Origin: Amyelois transitella
Lineage: Eukaryota; Arthropoda; Insecta; Lepidoptera; Pyralidae
Assembly (NCBI RefSeq): GCF_032362555.1
Contig: NC_083519.1
Location: 5,659,501-5,723,500, forward strand
Direction: 5' to 3'
DNA length: 64,000 nt
The position numbers and the translations under genes were made by a program. The notes below the pieces were generated by a model that saw only the letters and a list, made by a program, of their open reading frames with translations, was not told the origin of the DNA and did no database searches. Of the stretch, positions 25,087 through 39,435 are shown in pieces (position 1 is the stretch's first letter; each line of letters opens with the position of its first letter).

Positions 25087-28000
25087 CCTTTAATTAAGAC
25101 AGAATCTTATTTTTAAGCTTTTTAAATTATGCTTACCTAAATTTATTTTCGACGAGCTGTGCTTAACTTCGGTTTTCGATGTTCCGTTTCTCTTCAAAAT
25201 TGTTAAAGAAGAATTTCTCTCTGAACTATACTAGACTATCAAATGTACATAATGTTCAGGACACAGTATATCAGGTCCTGTGAATCTCAATTCTGAACCG
25301 CAAAACTAATTTCGTTCCGGGAAGCGGTCTAAAATTAGTTTCGAAAACCACCATTTATTGGACGTGCGATTGACATTCTTTTGTTTACCAACTGCAAGTG
25401 GGAAATATTTCGTTTGCTAGAAAATTCATACTAATTTTAGAAAATAGATATAGATTGAGTTTATTTATATTGCTTTTATGTTTCTGTTGTCATTTTACTT
25501 TTCAAACACTTAGATTGTCATAAATTTCATTGTCATCTATCTAAGTAATGCTGGGCAGGATTAGAAAATTATTTCTCGGGTTAGCACATGTTATAAGGGT
25601 TGAGATTTTTATTTTGAATGTGACTCAATTCCGTTATGGTCTACGATTATGTAGGTATTTATTACAAAACAAAAAAGATGGAAAATAAATTGAAAATACA
25701 ATTTATTTAAATAATCTAAGAAAAGCTGCGAAAAATTGTAATATTTATTAAAACCGATACAATGGCTACCAAAGCCACGTTTTTCGATATAGACACTTTT
25801 TTCGTTATATTTAGCAGAAAATAGCGAAGCAGACAATGAACTGTCACTCCGCAGCGCAAAAGAACCGTTGAAAAATTACCCATATATCAAAAAGGCAGCA
25901 AAACACGGGCTTTTAAAATGGCTTCTCTTGCAAAAAACGTGAAATATTACTGTAAACACTGGAAAGCTTCTGCCCACCACGTTTTAGTACATTCGTGCTA
26001 GATTTACTCTGCATGCGAAATGAAAATAAAAAGGCGACATTTTATTGGAGGTTGTATTACAAAAATATTTTTTACAATTGAGAATAGTAACTTGTAACAA
26101 TATTACGTTTAAAGAATATAATCAGTTACAATTCTAATTCTAATTATAAATATACATTTCACTTAAAATCAGATAAACAAAGAACTGAAAATAATTATGG
26201 GTGCATAAATTGTCAATTAAGCGCTAGTACATCTTGTGTGGGAACCGGCTAGTAATTCGTACATCGAAAGTTGAGTGAATAATTATGCGTAAAATCGTCC
26301 GTATATCATCGACAGAACAAAGTAAGAGAGGGAAAATGTAGGAAATCGGACCCTGGGTACAAAGCACAGTGGCGAAGGGTTCAACTTGGAAAATGCACGA
26401 GAAATATAATAAATTATAGGTTTTGCAAGTATATACAATACAGTTAAAGCCATAAGCAGCGGCTGTTTTGTTTAAGATTTAAAAATTCTTTAGCGATTAC
26501 AATAAATCCTTTTCAAATTCTCGAAAACATTTTCTTTTGCGACTTTGTAATTTAAAATGGCCTTCGTTAGTGAATATTCATCCCTTTTGGCGAAAATTAA
26601 CATAATGTTTCCTTTTGTGAAATAATTTTTGTTGAGTTAACCTAAACATAGTCGGAATTTTCACATAAAATTAAAATTCATTGATTTGTTGACTGACCTA
26701 ACCAAACTGGGTCTAGAGATTTGATATTTGACAAGTAGGTTTCTTATGTGGTCTAGACTAAGGCACTCAGAAAATAAGAAAAGCCAAAGCACATTGACGA
26801 ACATAAAGGTCATTTTTATAAGCCATTAAAAAATATACCTCCGGCCCAGTTTTATCTTCTAGAGATAGACAGGAGAAAATTTTCTCAAATAGCACATTTG
26901 ACTGAATTCCACTAAGTAACGAGTGCAACATACCCCAATCAGTATTCTAATTTGTGAAAATGAAGTACTGGTATTTTCCCAAGCTGTGAATCGAACCCAC
27001 TACCACTCGTGTAATGGAATATAAACTTTCTCATGCTTCACTTGGCCCGCTTTTGAAGACCAAAACTAAATTAAAACATGACCAGGTTTAACTGAAAGTA
27101 GTTAAAATAACACAGAATATTCACAATTCATGAACTTAAAAGCTTACCGTACATGTAGAGGATTATTTAGTGCTCTTAGGCAAGCACACATATTAAACTA
27201 CATTATTTGAATTTATGAAAACCACCTAGCGTTAGTGCTATGTAAGCAACCTACCGCTAATACGTAAGGCTTCTGTGAATACAAACTTAATTTAATTTAA
27301 ATTGTATGTGAAAAAAATCTAAAATTTTCTTTTTATCTTAGTTTTGTGTATTGCTGATTGCACCCTCATAAGACATTATTCATACGTATAATCATGCGGT
27401 TACGGATTAGACAGAGCGAATTAAAACCAAATACCAAAGAGATATTGAGTCATTGTCTCTCATGGATAATCCCTGGTGTCCTAAAACCCAATTGATGTGT
27501 ATTGTAAAAACAGTCTTTTATAAAGTCCTTAGTTGTGTAATGTAATTTTGATACAGACGTGGACATCAAATAAATAAATAACATCAAAATGCAAAATCTC
27601 CAATGCTCATTCATTTTCCTTTACAATCGCAATCTACCTTGGGTTTTCAATATCTGAGGCGTAACTCTTGCAAGTCTGGTTATACAGGCGGCTCCGTTTT
27701 ATTTAAAAAGTTTCACCGCAACGCTCCGCCCAGGAATATTGCACAAACTATAAATTTTATAGGTATAGTGATTTTTTTTTAATCCTAAAACTATTTAAAC
27801 ATTTGCATCTAGTTATCATCATTGTAAGTATATGTTTATTCATGCTTCAATTCCTGTACGGTTAGAAACTTAAGAGAAAATAATATTGCATTCACTCTAG
27901 ATTATGAGTAAAAGTAATATTAAATTATTAACAAAGAATCTTTTGAATTCCCCGTTTCTGTGAGAATTGTGGAGAACATTCTTTTCAACACTTTACAGTA

Positions 28001-28683
28001 GTACATAATATGCCCAATTTCAGGTTTCTTTTGCTATTAGATTGGATTTTACGAATGAAAGCTTGATTCAGAACGATAAACATTCAGTATATCCATATTC
28101 TTTCAACCACTATAATGTAAATCACACAAAAAACGTGTTTCAAAGCATTTTATTTATTTTTAAAAGTTTCAATCCTCTCGCCGGGAATATAAACTATTTA
28201 TGCAAGTCACGGTTCACCGCTTGCCATTTTATAAACGGCCATGTTCAAGGTTATTTTTATTAAGTCAAAATTAATCTTTTCCCTACAGCTCTCCCTCGTC
28301 GGTCTCAGTTATACTTATCATGTTAATACAAAAACCGAATAAAAACTCTTCCCGATTTCATTTAAGCCTATTGAAAAAAAAATCAATTTCATTTTCAAGC
28401 TTCAAACCGTTTTCTTTTCATCAAAACCGGCTCTTTTAATAAACTTTTAATCAATGTATAAAATTCTTGTGGTACTGAGTGACTGGTAAGCTTGAGTTTC
28501 CTGGGAATTTCAAAAATACAACAAGAATGGAACTGTAGTCTTAGTACTAAAGTAGTTGTATAATGTTGTAATTATCACTTATAAGTAAATAAGAGTATCA
28601 AATCAAGTATGCATTTAAGTTCATAGGATACATTATACGTTAATTGAAATTTTAATATAAGTAACTACATTGTTCATAAGTGA

Positions 28684-28775
28684 AGATGAAGCGAAAGAAG
28701 TATGCAGGGATCGTGGCAAATGGAAAGCTGCAGTCTCTGTCTATCACTCTGGTAAAGAGGTGTCATTTTGTGCGT
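28684..28775 (+). repeat. Family B fragment
   Basis: Contains 'gatgaagcgaaagaagtatgcagggatcgtggcaaatgg' followed by 'agtctctgtctatcactctgg', matching the 1.8, 43.6 and 58.4 kb copies. Confidence 0.6.
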
Positions 28776-30827
28776 GTGTAAAGATATAACTTTACCACAA
28801 TCAGTTTAGGCTTTTAAATCTTAAATATTAAAAACCTTCCATTAATGTGGCATAAGAGTAGGCCATTGAACTGGTTCAAAGTAAACTAAAGTCGATATCG
28901 ATACATTCCAATTCTTAAAAATATAATCGAATGTCGTCCCTACGGTGTCGTGATTGCAGTCGGCTTTCCGAATAGCCTGGCTGTGTCGTGATGAATGTCG
29001 ATTTACACTGAATAATTAAAGCGTATTTATAGCTTTCCGATTTATATCTACGAGGCAATGCATGTGAAGCAAGCGATGATATCGGTAGTGTTGGCATGTG
29101 TTGTTTTGTGGTAAGTGTAAATAAACGATGGTTTATAATAACTTTTGAAAGTCAAAAGTGAAAACACTTAAAGACTAGTTAAAAAAACTTAAAGACTAGT
29201 ATTCTCATTGAAGCTGCCATTTGGATTCCTGCGGAAATTCACTAATTTCCTTCACCGACCCCTGCCTCTGATAAACTTCTAGTTATATTTACGAGCCGAA
29301 TCCCGGAGTTAAACTCAACACTTTCATTTTTCTAACAGTGCACCTTTCCTCACTCGCATAAATTATTTTTTAATTCAAAACAGTAAGTATTGAATCCCTA
29401 TTCTAAGGAAATTCTACAAAAGAAGCATACCCAAAAGTGGTCCATCAAAATGTATTTCCTCTGGGTGCCCAATAGAGAATCACTCAAATTAAATTCTTTT
29501 AATTTGCAGTGATGTGCCAGGCCTCTAGTGTAGGCAGTAATTAATAAAAGCTTCTAAAATATTAAACCGAAGTTTAATTTTGCTAAAACGCACACCAAAG
29601 TTTTTGAGTTATTACTCGCAGCTTCAAACATGATGAGCATTTTCTTTATCTCTTTAAAGAACGTTTTAATATAAATATTTATTCAACAAGTTCATTTGAA
29701 GTCTCGGTTATTATAAGTAGATCCATTAAAAATCTTTGCGAAATCATATTTAATGGAAAGGTGAACGACCTTAAAGGCTTAGGATTTTTGGAAATTCCTA
29801 CAAGAGCGTGACCCCAAGCGAAATTAACTAAATATTGAAGTGAACGAATAGCTCTTAAAAACTACGGTCAAAAAATATTTTTCCAAACTCTTAACTTCAG
29901 TTAAACAGCAAATTATGATAACTGATTTTATTAATTAAGTTTTGCGTTTGCATTAATGAATTTCGGCAAAAGTTAACTAATTTATCAATTTGAAGTTTAT
30001 TAAAAATAATATTTTTTCTCTTTTGCTTTAATTTTTTATTTTATTTAACAGAACAAGGAAATTTCTCTTTCTAAACCATCATAACAAACGCTACCGCGAA
30101 CGAACAATATTCACATATAAGGTTGTTCAACCTCAATAATAACTAATACTCGTACATGAATATTAAAGCAGCCATTTTGATTGATTGACATTTTTGACCT
30201 GCAACATGTACAGTGTCGATTTGAAATGACCAGTCTGAATATACACCTACGAGTATATATAAAGAACATTATGTCAAGAGCGCTTCATATTATTTCAAAG
30301 AATAGGTTTGATAAAAAAAAATATGTGTGAGCTTGAAATACTAATACTTTTTAGTCAGGATCGGTATAAAAAAGGCTCTAACTCCTACGAGCAAAAATAA
30401 TCCAGGTAAAATAGTTATAAAAGAAAATATCAATATAAGGTCATAGTTAAATAGACCTCATGGTAGTAAAACTACAAAATCTTGCAATTGTAGTGATTTG
30501 AACCAATAAATTTAAGGTTTTTATTATCCAGACGAAGATCGTTTCAAAAGTCATGTACTAATTTAACCTATTCCAGGCGACAGTACATACTTAAATGCAA
30601 GGATATCTTAATTATTTAAAGAGAAAAATTAACAATTAATTTGCTTAAGCCGAAACGGGGTCGCAACTTTGCTTTCCGGCTTCAGTTAATTATTTACAAC
30701 TTTGTTTTGTTCCTAAACAAACATCCGTACTAATTTCATGCCTCGTTTGCATAATGAGTACAAACTACATTTAAAAAAATCTTCTAACGTAACAACTTTA
30801 AATTTATATCTATTAATTGTGCTTCAG

Positions 30828-30965
30828 TGCGCCGTCCGGTGCCGGCAGAGTACAATCGCACCACCCCATATTTTCCTGTGGGTATCGTAAGAGGCGATTG
30901 AGGGATTAAGCGGGAGGTAGGCAGCAGCGCCTCCTGCGCTGATATAACAACATAGTTCAGAAGCA
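30828..30965 (+). repeat. Dispersed repeat, family C (related to A)
   Basis: Reads 'gtgccggcagagtacaatcgcaccacccca' and 'cctgtgggtatcgtaagaggcgattgagggatta', a diverged version of the family A core (ggatgtcgtaaaaggcgactaagggata), then 'ggcagcagcgcctcctgcgctgat'. It is a related but distinct retroelement end. The minus-strand frame across it is a by-product. Confidence 0.6.
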
Positions 30966-33900
30966 ATAGATGCTGCATTCACTGCGGTAAGCCTTAGTCC
31001 AGTAGTTGATCATGAAAACAATAACCATACAAGAAAAATATATTCTGTAATATTATAAACTTGAAAATAACGTTATTTGAGCCTCCAAAATGGTTTTTGC
31101 TTTTACTATTTAAAGAATTGAACAGGGCTACAAATAAGAATTAATCAAATTTCAGTAGATATAACAGCATGTGGTTTTTGTAATTTATACATAAAAATTT
31201 AATCTAAACATACTGTTCACACACCGTAATACGCTAATGTTAGCGTATTACGGTGTGTGAACAGTATGTTTAGTTATTAAAATGTTACACATATCTATTC
31301 AAGGTGGGTCTTTTTAAATCCCAGTTTATCCTGGGCCTAAATAAATAAGGGTGAAACGGTACCTGTATGTCGGAGTTATCATTTATGGTTGGTGTTCTGT
31401 GCTTAGAAAACGACTTACCTACACAATTTATATCCTATTATCCAGCATCATTCGTTGAATATTAGGCATTTTTAATATTTTTCTTCTCTTAAACACAAAA
31501 AAGAACTCAAAAGAAAACAAAGTCTTCTGTTCTTTTAATGCTCCTAATATTGCTGAGTTCTCAACCAATAGCATTATACAAAAAAGACTGTCGAATCGCC
31601 AGGCTAGAGTATCCTGAACCGGCGACCTTGCAGATCAGATAGATCCATACTTTTGTTTTAATATCATGAATTTGAAAGCCCTATCAATTATATAATTTAT
31701 ATAAATAATGACAGATGTTTTAGTTTACTGAGAAAGATATACACAGAGCACATACCTATTAAGCCGAAAGAGAATAATTGCCATATACTCGTAGAATTAG
31801 TCATAAACAACATTAGTGCGAACGGAGCCGCGTTCAAAAGCTAGAAATAAGTTATGGCAATCACGATGACAGCCTACTCAGCGATAAAAGTGCAGGCCGA
31901 TTGAAAGTATAAAACCGTCAAGTATTTGAGTTAAGAGATGGCAATCTTAAAAACTCTTTTATGTGATGTAATGCGAGTGGCGTACGGGTACCGACTCATT
32001 TTATTATGTCGTTAACTTTACTAGGTGTAAAGTTGAAATGAAAAAGTTTCACGGCCTCTTTCGTTCGGGTTCCGTTTAGTTATTAGCTGATTTTAAAGAA
32101 GATAAGTTTGTTTGCATTGAATGTAACACGAGTTAGTTAGTATTGCCATTATAAAAATGTTAAGTGATTAGAAAAACGTTATATATTCTTAAATTTAAAC
32201 TTTCTTCATATTTTTAGCTAAAGCAAATAATTAGAAATAAGAAAAGAGTTCTGTTTTGTATACTAAGCTGGGATTGTAGAGACAGTTTGGTCAATTTTCC
32301 AGTACGAACATTTTACAGGACCTTCTAGCCGAAGTAGCGACGTTCTTGGCCGATTCTTTTCCTACTATCAGCGGAGAAAAATCCATGACCCAACCGGAAT
32401 TGTGGTCTGCGATAAATCCCTTCTATCAAAACGGAACAAGTATAAAATATCCCAGCCTTTTGGCAATATGTCGATTTATACAATGGATGTAATAAAACTG
32501 TAGTAGCGAGAAGCTTTGCATAAATTACACCCATGTACAGGGCCTAGGTATATCAATTTAAGTTCCTATGGACCTTTTCTACATCTTGTTTTATTTTTCC
32601 ATGGTCCAAATCGCGTAAGTACTTTTAAAAAAATGTTAAGCCTGCTGTAAATAACATAAGATTTTGTTGGCATATTGTCAAAGATTTGATAGTCGACGAC
32701 CTTTCTAGTACCAACACGACTGAAGATTTTTTCACTGTAAGTTAGTGGTATATATATATTTCCTTTTACCTTTCTCCTTTGCCCACAATACGTATCGCCT
32801 AGTCTCCAGTAACATATTTATGAAGCCACACCAATATTATGAAAGTTTAATAATCAACAAAACAAAATTTACATCATTCCATCATTACCTACGATTATTT
32901 AGCCTTCAAACAACATTATATCATACTTATTACGGGCTGAGTCTTAATTATTCCGGGCCGAAACGGGAACCGGGATGACGTCGACAATGTGTGGAGTTAC
33001 CGTCATACATCAGAAGGGTCAATACGTGTGCGATACGATCTGACAAAATACAGGACACGATTTGTGGGCGCACGTGATTTTGAAACCAACGATGGAGTCG
33101 AAACTTACTTAAATAAAATCACGCCTCTTTTCACTTGCTACAAGCCTTACAATTTTTTTCGTTTCATCCACATTCATTTAGTTTACCAATAAAAAATAAA
33201 GGGTTTTGAAAATTTTATCATTATGACATCATAAATATGACTTTGTTTTAAATTTCAAAAGTTTTTTGGTATTTATAAGAAGAAAAACCGTGTCATCCTT
33301 TTTTTTAAATAAGTAAATAACCAAAACAAGCGGTATAAACAAGTTGAAATAAATTGCTACTTTGAACACGCACAACACAGAAGAGGAAAAACCGTTTGTG
33401 ACGCACAAGTTATGAGAAAACGTGCAACATTCCATTTGAAATATAAGGGGATTTGCAGAAATGTCTGCAAGCTTGTTTATAAGGAGACGCCGAAATGGGC
33501 AGTTGAAAGACAAAATGTAACACCGCCTGATATTATTAAAACGGAGGCGTTAATTTTGTTCATCTGCAGACCTTACGTTCTTTCTTATGGGTGGCTCAAA
33601 AACTTAAGCTCAGCCTGAATTGCTAGAGCTATCAGACTTTATACAGCAAGATGGTTTTTTTTAAATAATTGTCTACTATTTATTATACTGCAATGTAAAA
33701 CTGAACGTACGTACGTATATATAAATTAATCATAGATGCTGTGAGTGGTGTGGTGAGTCCATCGGATTTCCCTTGTTACATAACCCAAAAATCAGACTAG
33801 TAAAACGAGATATGTGTGAAGTATATAGCGGTTTTAATCCAACATTATGACGAAGCATGTTGCAGAAGTTACGTACATAGGAATATATAAAGTTTTTATA

Positions 33901-36840
33901 TTTAAAAAGGTATACAGATCCGAAAAGACTCGAATACCTACAGCTAAACGAGTGAATTATAAGTTAAAATTAAAAATATTATTCCCACTTTAGACAACTC
34001 ATAAAAATGGCCTGGATTGTACGTTTGCATTAACGTTAAACGTCGAGTAGACTAGGAATGCGTCCCCGGGAAAGAATCCGCGGCAGACATCGCAAATATT
34101 CCATTCCATTGTACGAAATTCATTTTTGGCGTCGACGACGTTCCGTTCTGGATGTGAGATCTGTTCCATTTCGCGCTACATTGTAACTCTAATTCTGAGG
34201 ATATTAAGTTTCGACGTTTTAATTTGGAATTTTTATTTTTCATATATCTGAATCCTTTTTAAAAATGAAAAAAAAGTTGAACTGAGCTTTTTTAATTGCC
34301 ATTTATATTATCACGGTCGTCAACAACAAAGCGCTAAACAAAAAAAAAAAGATTTTATTACTTTTAACCATGAGGCAATTCTATTCCTCTTACATACAAA
34401 TCAAATACCATTGTAACATAACATTGGCTTACTTCATTAATATTCGTAAATAACAAAAAGCAAGCAAGCAAGTAAAGGAAACACGAGCTAGTACATAAAA
34501 TAAAAGGAAGTTCATAATCCTTCAACATTATCCCATTGCAATTAATCCAGCAAGCTAACTCCTTTGCCGATAAACAAGGTTCCAGAGAAACTGCTAAAAT
34601 GGTTTTTACGGCGTCAGCTGAGCGCCAAAGCAGATATAGGGAAGATTAACTCCGCGCTCTTGGCTACGACTTTTTAATTTTATACTGAAAAGCAAGCAAA
34701 AAAGTATTTGGTCAATATTCTAACGGTCCTACATGACATGACTATGTAGGTGTGTCAACCAAATCATACTACTAACATGAGGAGAAAAGATTTTAATTTA
34801 TGTTTTATTTACATTAACTGTTAATATGATTGTTTTTTCTTTAATAATACATGAGATCGTATACCACTTTTTTTAATTTCTTTTTTCAAATGTCTTTGGT
34901 TATTTTATTTTTAAATCAACTTTATGTGAAAAAGTAGGCGATATTTCGTTTCATACTAAAATTTTTCACTGCACTAGCGTTAGGTAACGTGATGCTTTTA
35001 TTCTCTTTTCCCTTTAAAATTTAAGCCTTGATGAGACTTTGTTAGACGTTGATTTATTGTATTAATTCGAATTTCTTAGAAATAAATTTTAATATATAGC
35101 GTATATGCAAAAATACGCTAAATATTTTGAGCTTTTTTAAGCTTAATTTTAAAAACTGTTGATTTTCTTTTCGCGTAAATGGTAGAGGTTTTTTCAAGGA
35201 AATCCTTTCAAAGAGTGACGATGTGTAAGCCACTGTTTAAGAATTCTTTATGATCTGTATGCCGACAGAAACGTGGCCTCTGTTTTTAACTCTAGGCTAT
35301 GTTTAGGACCATTATGAATAATGTCGTGACCACATGAGATCACATTATTGTTTAAGTTTTAAATACTTTATATTTTTATTGAGGTTTGGAGTGTCGCTTC
35401 TTTGCAACATCCTTTGGCCGGTCTTACGCATCATTTGTTTTTAGACCTGTCATCCCTACCGACGAAAACATGTCAAAATTTGCCTTCCTTTCTGATCTTG
35501 ACGGAGGGCACATTTTCCTCAAATAGCTTACAAATTTCCAAATCTGTAGAAGCGCTTCAAATATTCAACTTCTTGTCAATTCTAAGCATAACACTAAAAA
35601 ACTCATTAAGTCTGCAATTTAAATGAAGAATGAACAGCTTACAAATGTTGTCTCACTTTGTAGCTTTGATATTCTTAGCCCATTGTAGTGCCTCATGCAT
35701 ATCGTTATCCTTAGTTCAGTAGGTACAGCATTCTCCTAGCGGTTCAAATACCCGACGAGAAATTGCATTGCCCACCGACCACCAAAGTCGTTTGTACGCT
35801 ACCAATAGAATTAATTAAACAAAACACAGCCAAAGAGAAAGCAATTACTTTAATAGCAGCCTGTAAGCTAAGGCTCCGTTAATTGAGAAAATCGAAATTA
35901 CTATGACTTGCGCAGCTAAGTAGACTTAGATAATTTGAGGCCGGGAAATCTTTACTTGCCTCAATTTTATTCTAACTAGATAGTATAGCTATACAGACCT
36001 TAATTAGATGGCTCATTATCATTACTTATATTTACTCATATACATATTTGTTCCATGTACATTTTTAAATATTTTCATTAGGTACAGTTTCGAAATTTCA
36101 CTAAAACAATAAAACACACCTATAAAAGGCAACGAATAATTTTTTACTTTCTATTTCAGTATAGTTTTAACCATACAACAAAATTTCTAGCTGAATTTTT
36201 CTTTTTTACAAATATAGCATTTCAGACGAACCGAACTTTTTCCTCCACTTTCTCTGCAATGTTACTACCCCGGTATAATATTCCAATAAGGCACGTCATC
36301 CTTAAGTATTCATCACTTGTTATATAAGGTTCCATATGGGCCCAGGTGTGAACTTCTCGAGCAATCGACAGCATACGTCGAAGAGGAACGATGACACAAC
36401 ACTTATCATGAACTTAGAGCGTTTGCTTTCATATAATATACTCACTAGAAAATCTCCCCTGAGGTAGAGAAAGGCTATCACCTTTCTACTGGTCATAATG
36501 CAAGCAAACTTTGGCATTTTTCTATATAAACTTATTTCAATTAATTTAAAGTTTCAAGAATGTACTTAAATTTTATTTAATCAAACTGCTTCGGAAAGTA
36601 AAAAAGAAATCATAGGCTCCATTCAAGTTTGAATATCAAAAATAAATTTACACATATTGAATTCAACAGCATCAAAAAGTAACAATTTTCGTATGCTTAT
36701 GACTTGCACTACAAGATGATGGATGAATGAGCTCCGACAAATCATTATTTTCCCGAATTCATCCACTAACCTAGATTCCGATTGTCAGACATATTGAAAC
36801 AGTATGTGAAGTATGGTTGTGTTTTTATGAACGAATCTAC
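30966..36840. other. AT-rich DNA with a large palindrome, no gene seen
   Basis: Contains the 70-bp palindrome at 31,204-31,273. At 35,712-35,751 there is a weak tRNA-like promoter pair (TAGTTCAGTAGG, GGTTCAAATAC) with too short a spacing to call. Several overlapping frames near 33.0-33.6 kb lie on both strands and show no motif, so none is called. Confidence 0.5.
31204..31273. repeat. Perfect palindrome with 34-bp arms and 2-bp centre
   Basis: Arm 31,204-31,237 is the exact reverse complement of 31,240-31,273, separated only by TG. The arms hold no other repeat recognised in this window. Either strand would fold into a 34-bp hairpin. Such structure could be a small MITE-like element, a fold-back from a replication error, or a double-stranded RNA source. 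No transposase-type target duplication is evident. Confidence 0.9.
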
Positions 36841-36915
36841 GTGCCGTACGGTTCCCGGTACTGGTAGAAGACCGCTCCATCTCTTTCTCATGAATGTCGT
36901 AAAAAAATACTAAGA
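36841..36915 (+). repeat. Family A, 3'-truncated
   Basis: 'gtgccgtacggttcccggtac' followed by 'gaccgctccatctctttctcatgaatgtcgtaaaa', after which similarity stops. Confidence 0.7.
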
Positions 36916-38145
36916 TATTCAACACATTTTCTTGTTAAATCTTCCATATTGGTCTTGTTTCTCTTACTACAAAGCTTGTAGAAGTCAATCAAGGGAAAAT
37001 TGTATAAATTTGGGATTCTCCTAGGCATCTAGCAAACTGGTATCTTACTTCCCTCTAACCAGTATATTACATCCAGCGGAACGTGAGTCTTGTGACGTTT
37101 TCCGTAAAAGACGAAAACTAGCGACCTACCCCGGATTCACACGAGTAGCATTTACAGATATAAATCTTCCTATGAAAACTCTATTTCCAACATTTCAAAC
37201 ACGAACAAAATCCATTTACAACTTTCCGAGATAAGCGCATACCTATAGAAAGAGACAATATGCAGTGATGATTTAACCGACTCCTCTTTTTTGCCCGAAA
37301 ATAAAATCTAGAACATATTACAATAAGAAATAGAAGTTACCTTAAGATAGTGTTTAAATACCCTGTAAGAAATATCTCCCAGTTTCGAACTAGGTAAAGC
37401 CATTTGCGGGTTGACAGATAATCCTTTAGAAGCTTTTGTTTAAGTTACTGCAAACGACAACCTGCTTACAAAGCTCGTTTAAGTGGCTGATACTATCGCT
37501 AAGTTAGTTCAATTGCAGTGTCACTGTTGGAATATGAAACTTAAAATATGTATATTGAAATACAATATGTTTTAAGTTTTAGTCATGTGGCTTCATATAA
37601 ATAAATATTTTGTTATTCAATATCGTCGTAATATCATGAATAATTTATTTGTCAAAATCTACTGAAAACAAAAATTGTCAAAATTTCAGAACTAAAATGA
37701 ATGGTGCCCCCTTACAAAAAAATAGATATATTTTATCTCTTTGTCTCTCTTTTAGTATATTGTATATTTCCATTTGCACCTTCAGTTATTTAGCTCCTTG
37801 GAATCTCCAAAAAGCTTCCCGAAAATTTAAGTAGGCAACGATTTTCCCATTGAATTCCTGTAAAATGGTTCGACAAACAGAACTTAACGATCAACGGTCA
37901 TGTATATTTAATGGTATTCATGAATTTTATTACTAGAAACAAAGTATTTTCAGTAGACTCGGACAAAGTTGATACGCTTTGTACAGATGAGATTGTGTCC
38001 GTTATTATCCCTATAAAGTTCCTGGAAGACGTTCCATTTATTTAAATGATGCTATATAGTTGACAAATTAATGTTTATTTGTTGCAGTTTCCTTTCTTTT
38101 TTATTTTGTCTCCATAACTAAGTAACTTCAGGATAAACACAATAA
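36916..38145. other. AT-rich DNA, no gene seen
   Basis: No supported coding region. The stretch at 37,000-37,100 may be further decayed repeat. Confidence 0.5.
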
Positions 38146-38330
38146 TTCTACTTATCCCACTTATATTATAAACTTGTGAGGATGTATGTGTGTATGTTAC
38201 TGTTTCACGCACAAAATTTTGAACAGATTTTCATGAAAGTTCTCTGTAATATAGCTTAATACATAAGAATAACAGAGTATTTTAAAATTTAAAGAGAATT
38301 TAAGGCGGTCGAAGTTACGGACAACAATTA
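38146..38330 (+). mobile_element. Helitron-like element, decayed 3' end
   Basis: 'cccacttatattataaacttgtgaggatgtatgtgtgtatgttactgtttcacgc' and 'gaacagattttcatgaaa' match the 5' part of the family seen at 22.9 and 41.4 kb. The CTAG terminus is not intact. Confidence 0.45.
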
Positions 38331-39360
38331 GTTTATCTATAAATGTATGTCTCTAACTGTGGTAACTAAAGTTTATTCTATTCTTAACTATCACTTAGCT
38401 ATAAGTCTTCATCAATAATAAATGAATATGTTAAACTTTATGTATTATTCTCACCTGTAAACCTAAAATAAAAATTTCGTCAAACAACAGTCTTGTCCTG
38501 TAAGGTTTGATATAATATGCCAAATTGTGTCCATAAAGCAAGCCAAGCGATCATTATATAAAACCAATAAGAGACCTCCAATAAACTCTGTTCATTTTCC
38601 ATTTTGATACAAGTTACAATGCGGAGTTTAATCACATTTCAAATTATTTCATTTCAGTTGTTCAGAGATAACTTGTTGTTACTGAATTTGTAACTTGTGG
38701 ACTAATTTCGAATTGAGACTTTAATTTATTACTTTAACTGTGTTTATTTAGTCTGCGTAGCATTGCATTTGTAAAACTACCTACATTTTATGGATGTTCA
38801 ACGACGAGTGCCAGTGTACGTTCAAACCTACATATTATGGTTTTTGTTACACTGTAGCAGTTAAATGTATGTAATGTAAAAAATATCTAAGTTTAATAAT
38901 AAATAAATTAATTAATTTATTACTGTAAAGTGTTTTCGGTGCGGAAAAAATACACTTAAAACCTCCTGTCTTTATCATTTTCAAAATCCTAATCCCACCA
39001 TACTCTAAACAATTGTTTTAACCAAAGTACAATCTAGAATCAATTCACGTTTTATTTCTCTTCGCCGCTCGTTAACTGAACTGGAACAACAAAACAATTC
39101 AAAGATTGCATGCGATTTCGTTGTAAACCGGACAATTAATGTTGCCCGTACGCCGTACGGTTATCCGTACATTTATCGTGACACATGCCGTAATCCGTGT
39201 TATCCGCTCGTATCCTGATTAAATTCCTAACGTTTGGTTACCTCGCTCGCTCTGACCACTGAGCATAGTGCTCGCTTAATTTTTAAGGGGCCGAACTCGG
39301 GTGAGCTTTGAATATTAGGCATTATTTGAAATTATTTTCGATACGTATAAAGTAAGACAT

Positions 39361-39435
39361 GGGTCTTTACAAGGTAGACAGAATCAATAATCTCGAAAAG
39401 ACCACATACTACGTTTACCTGGGATTCATTTCTGG
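39361..39435 (-). repeat. Family A, decayed fragment
   Basis: Degenerate 'ggtctttacaaggtagacagaatcaataatctcgaaaagaccac' followed by 'acctgggattca'. Confidence 0.4.

Larger units (their letters stand above)
23031..30827. other. AT-rich DNA, no gene seen
   Basis: No supported gene. A mildly GC-richer patch at 23,210-23,330 opens one frame with no family motif. A tandem duplication (25,004-25,086) and a family B fragment (28,684-28,775) are listed separately. Confidence 0.5.

Noticed and set aside
26980..27050. tRNA-like B box on the minus strand
   Set aside because: A B-box match (GGGTTCGATTC) is present but no A box at the right distance.
35712..35751. tRNA-like promoter pair on the plus strand
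   Set aside because: The boxes are only 29 bp apart and the B box is imperfect; too weak to call a SINE.
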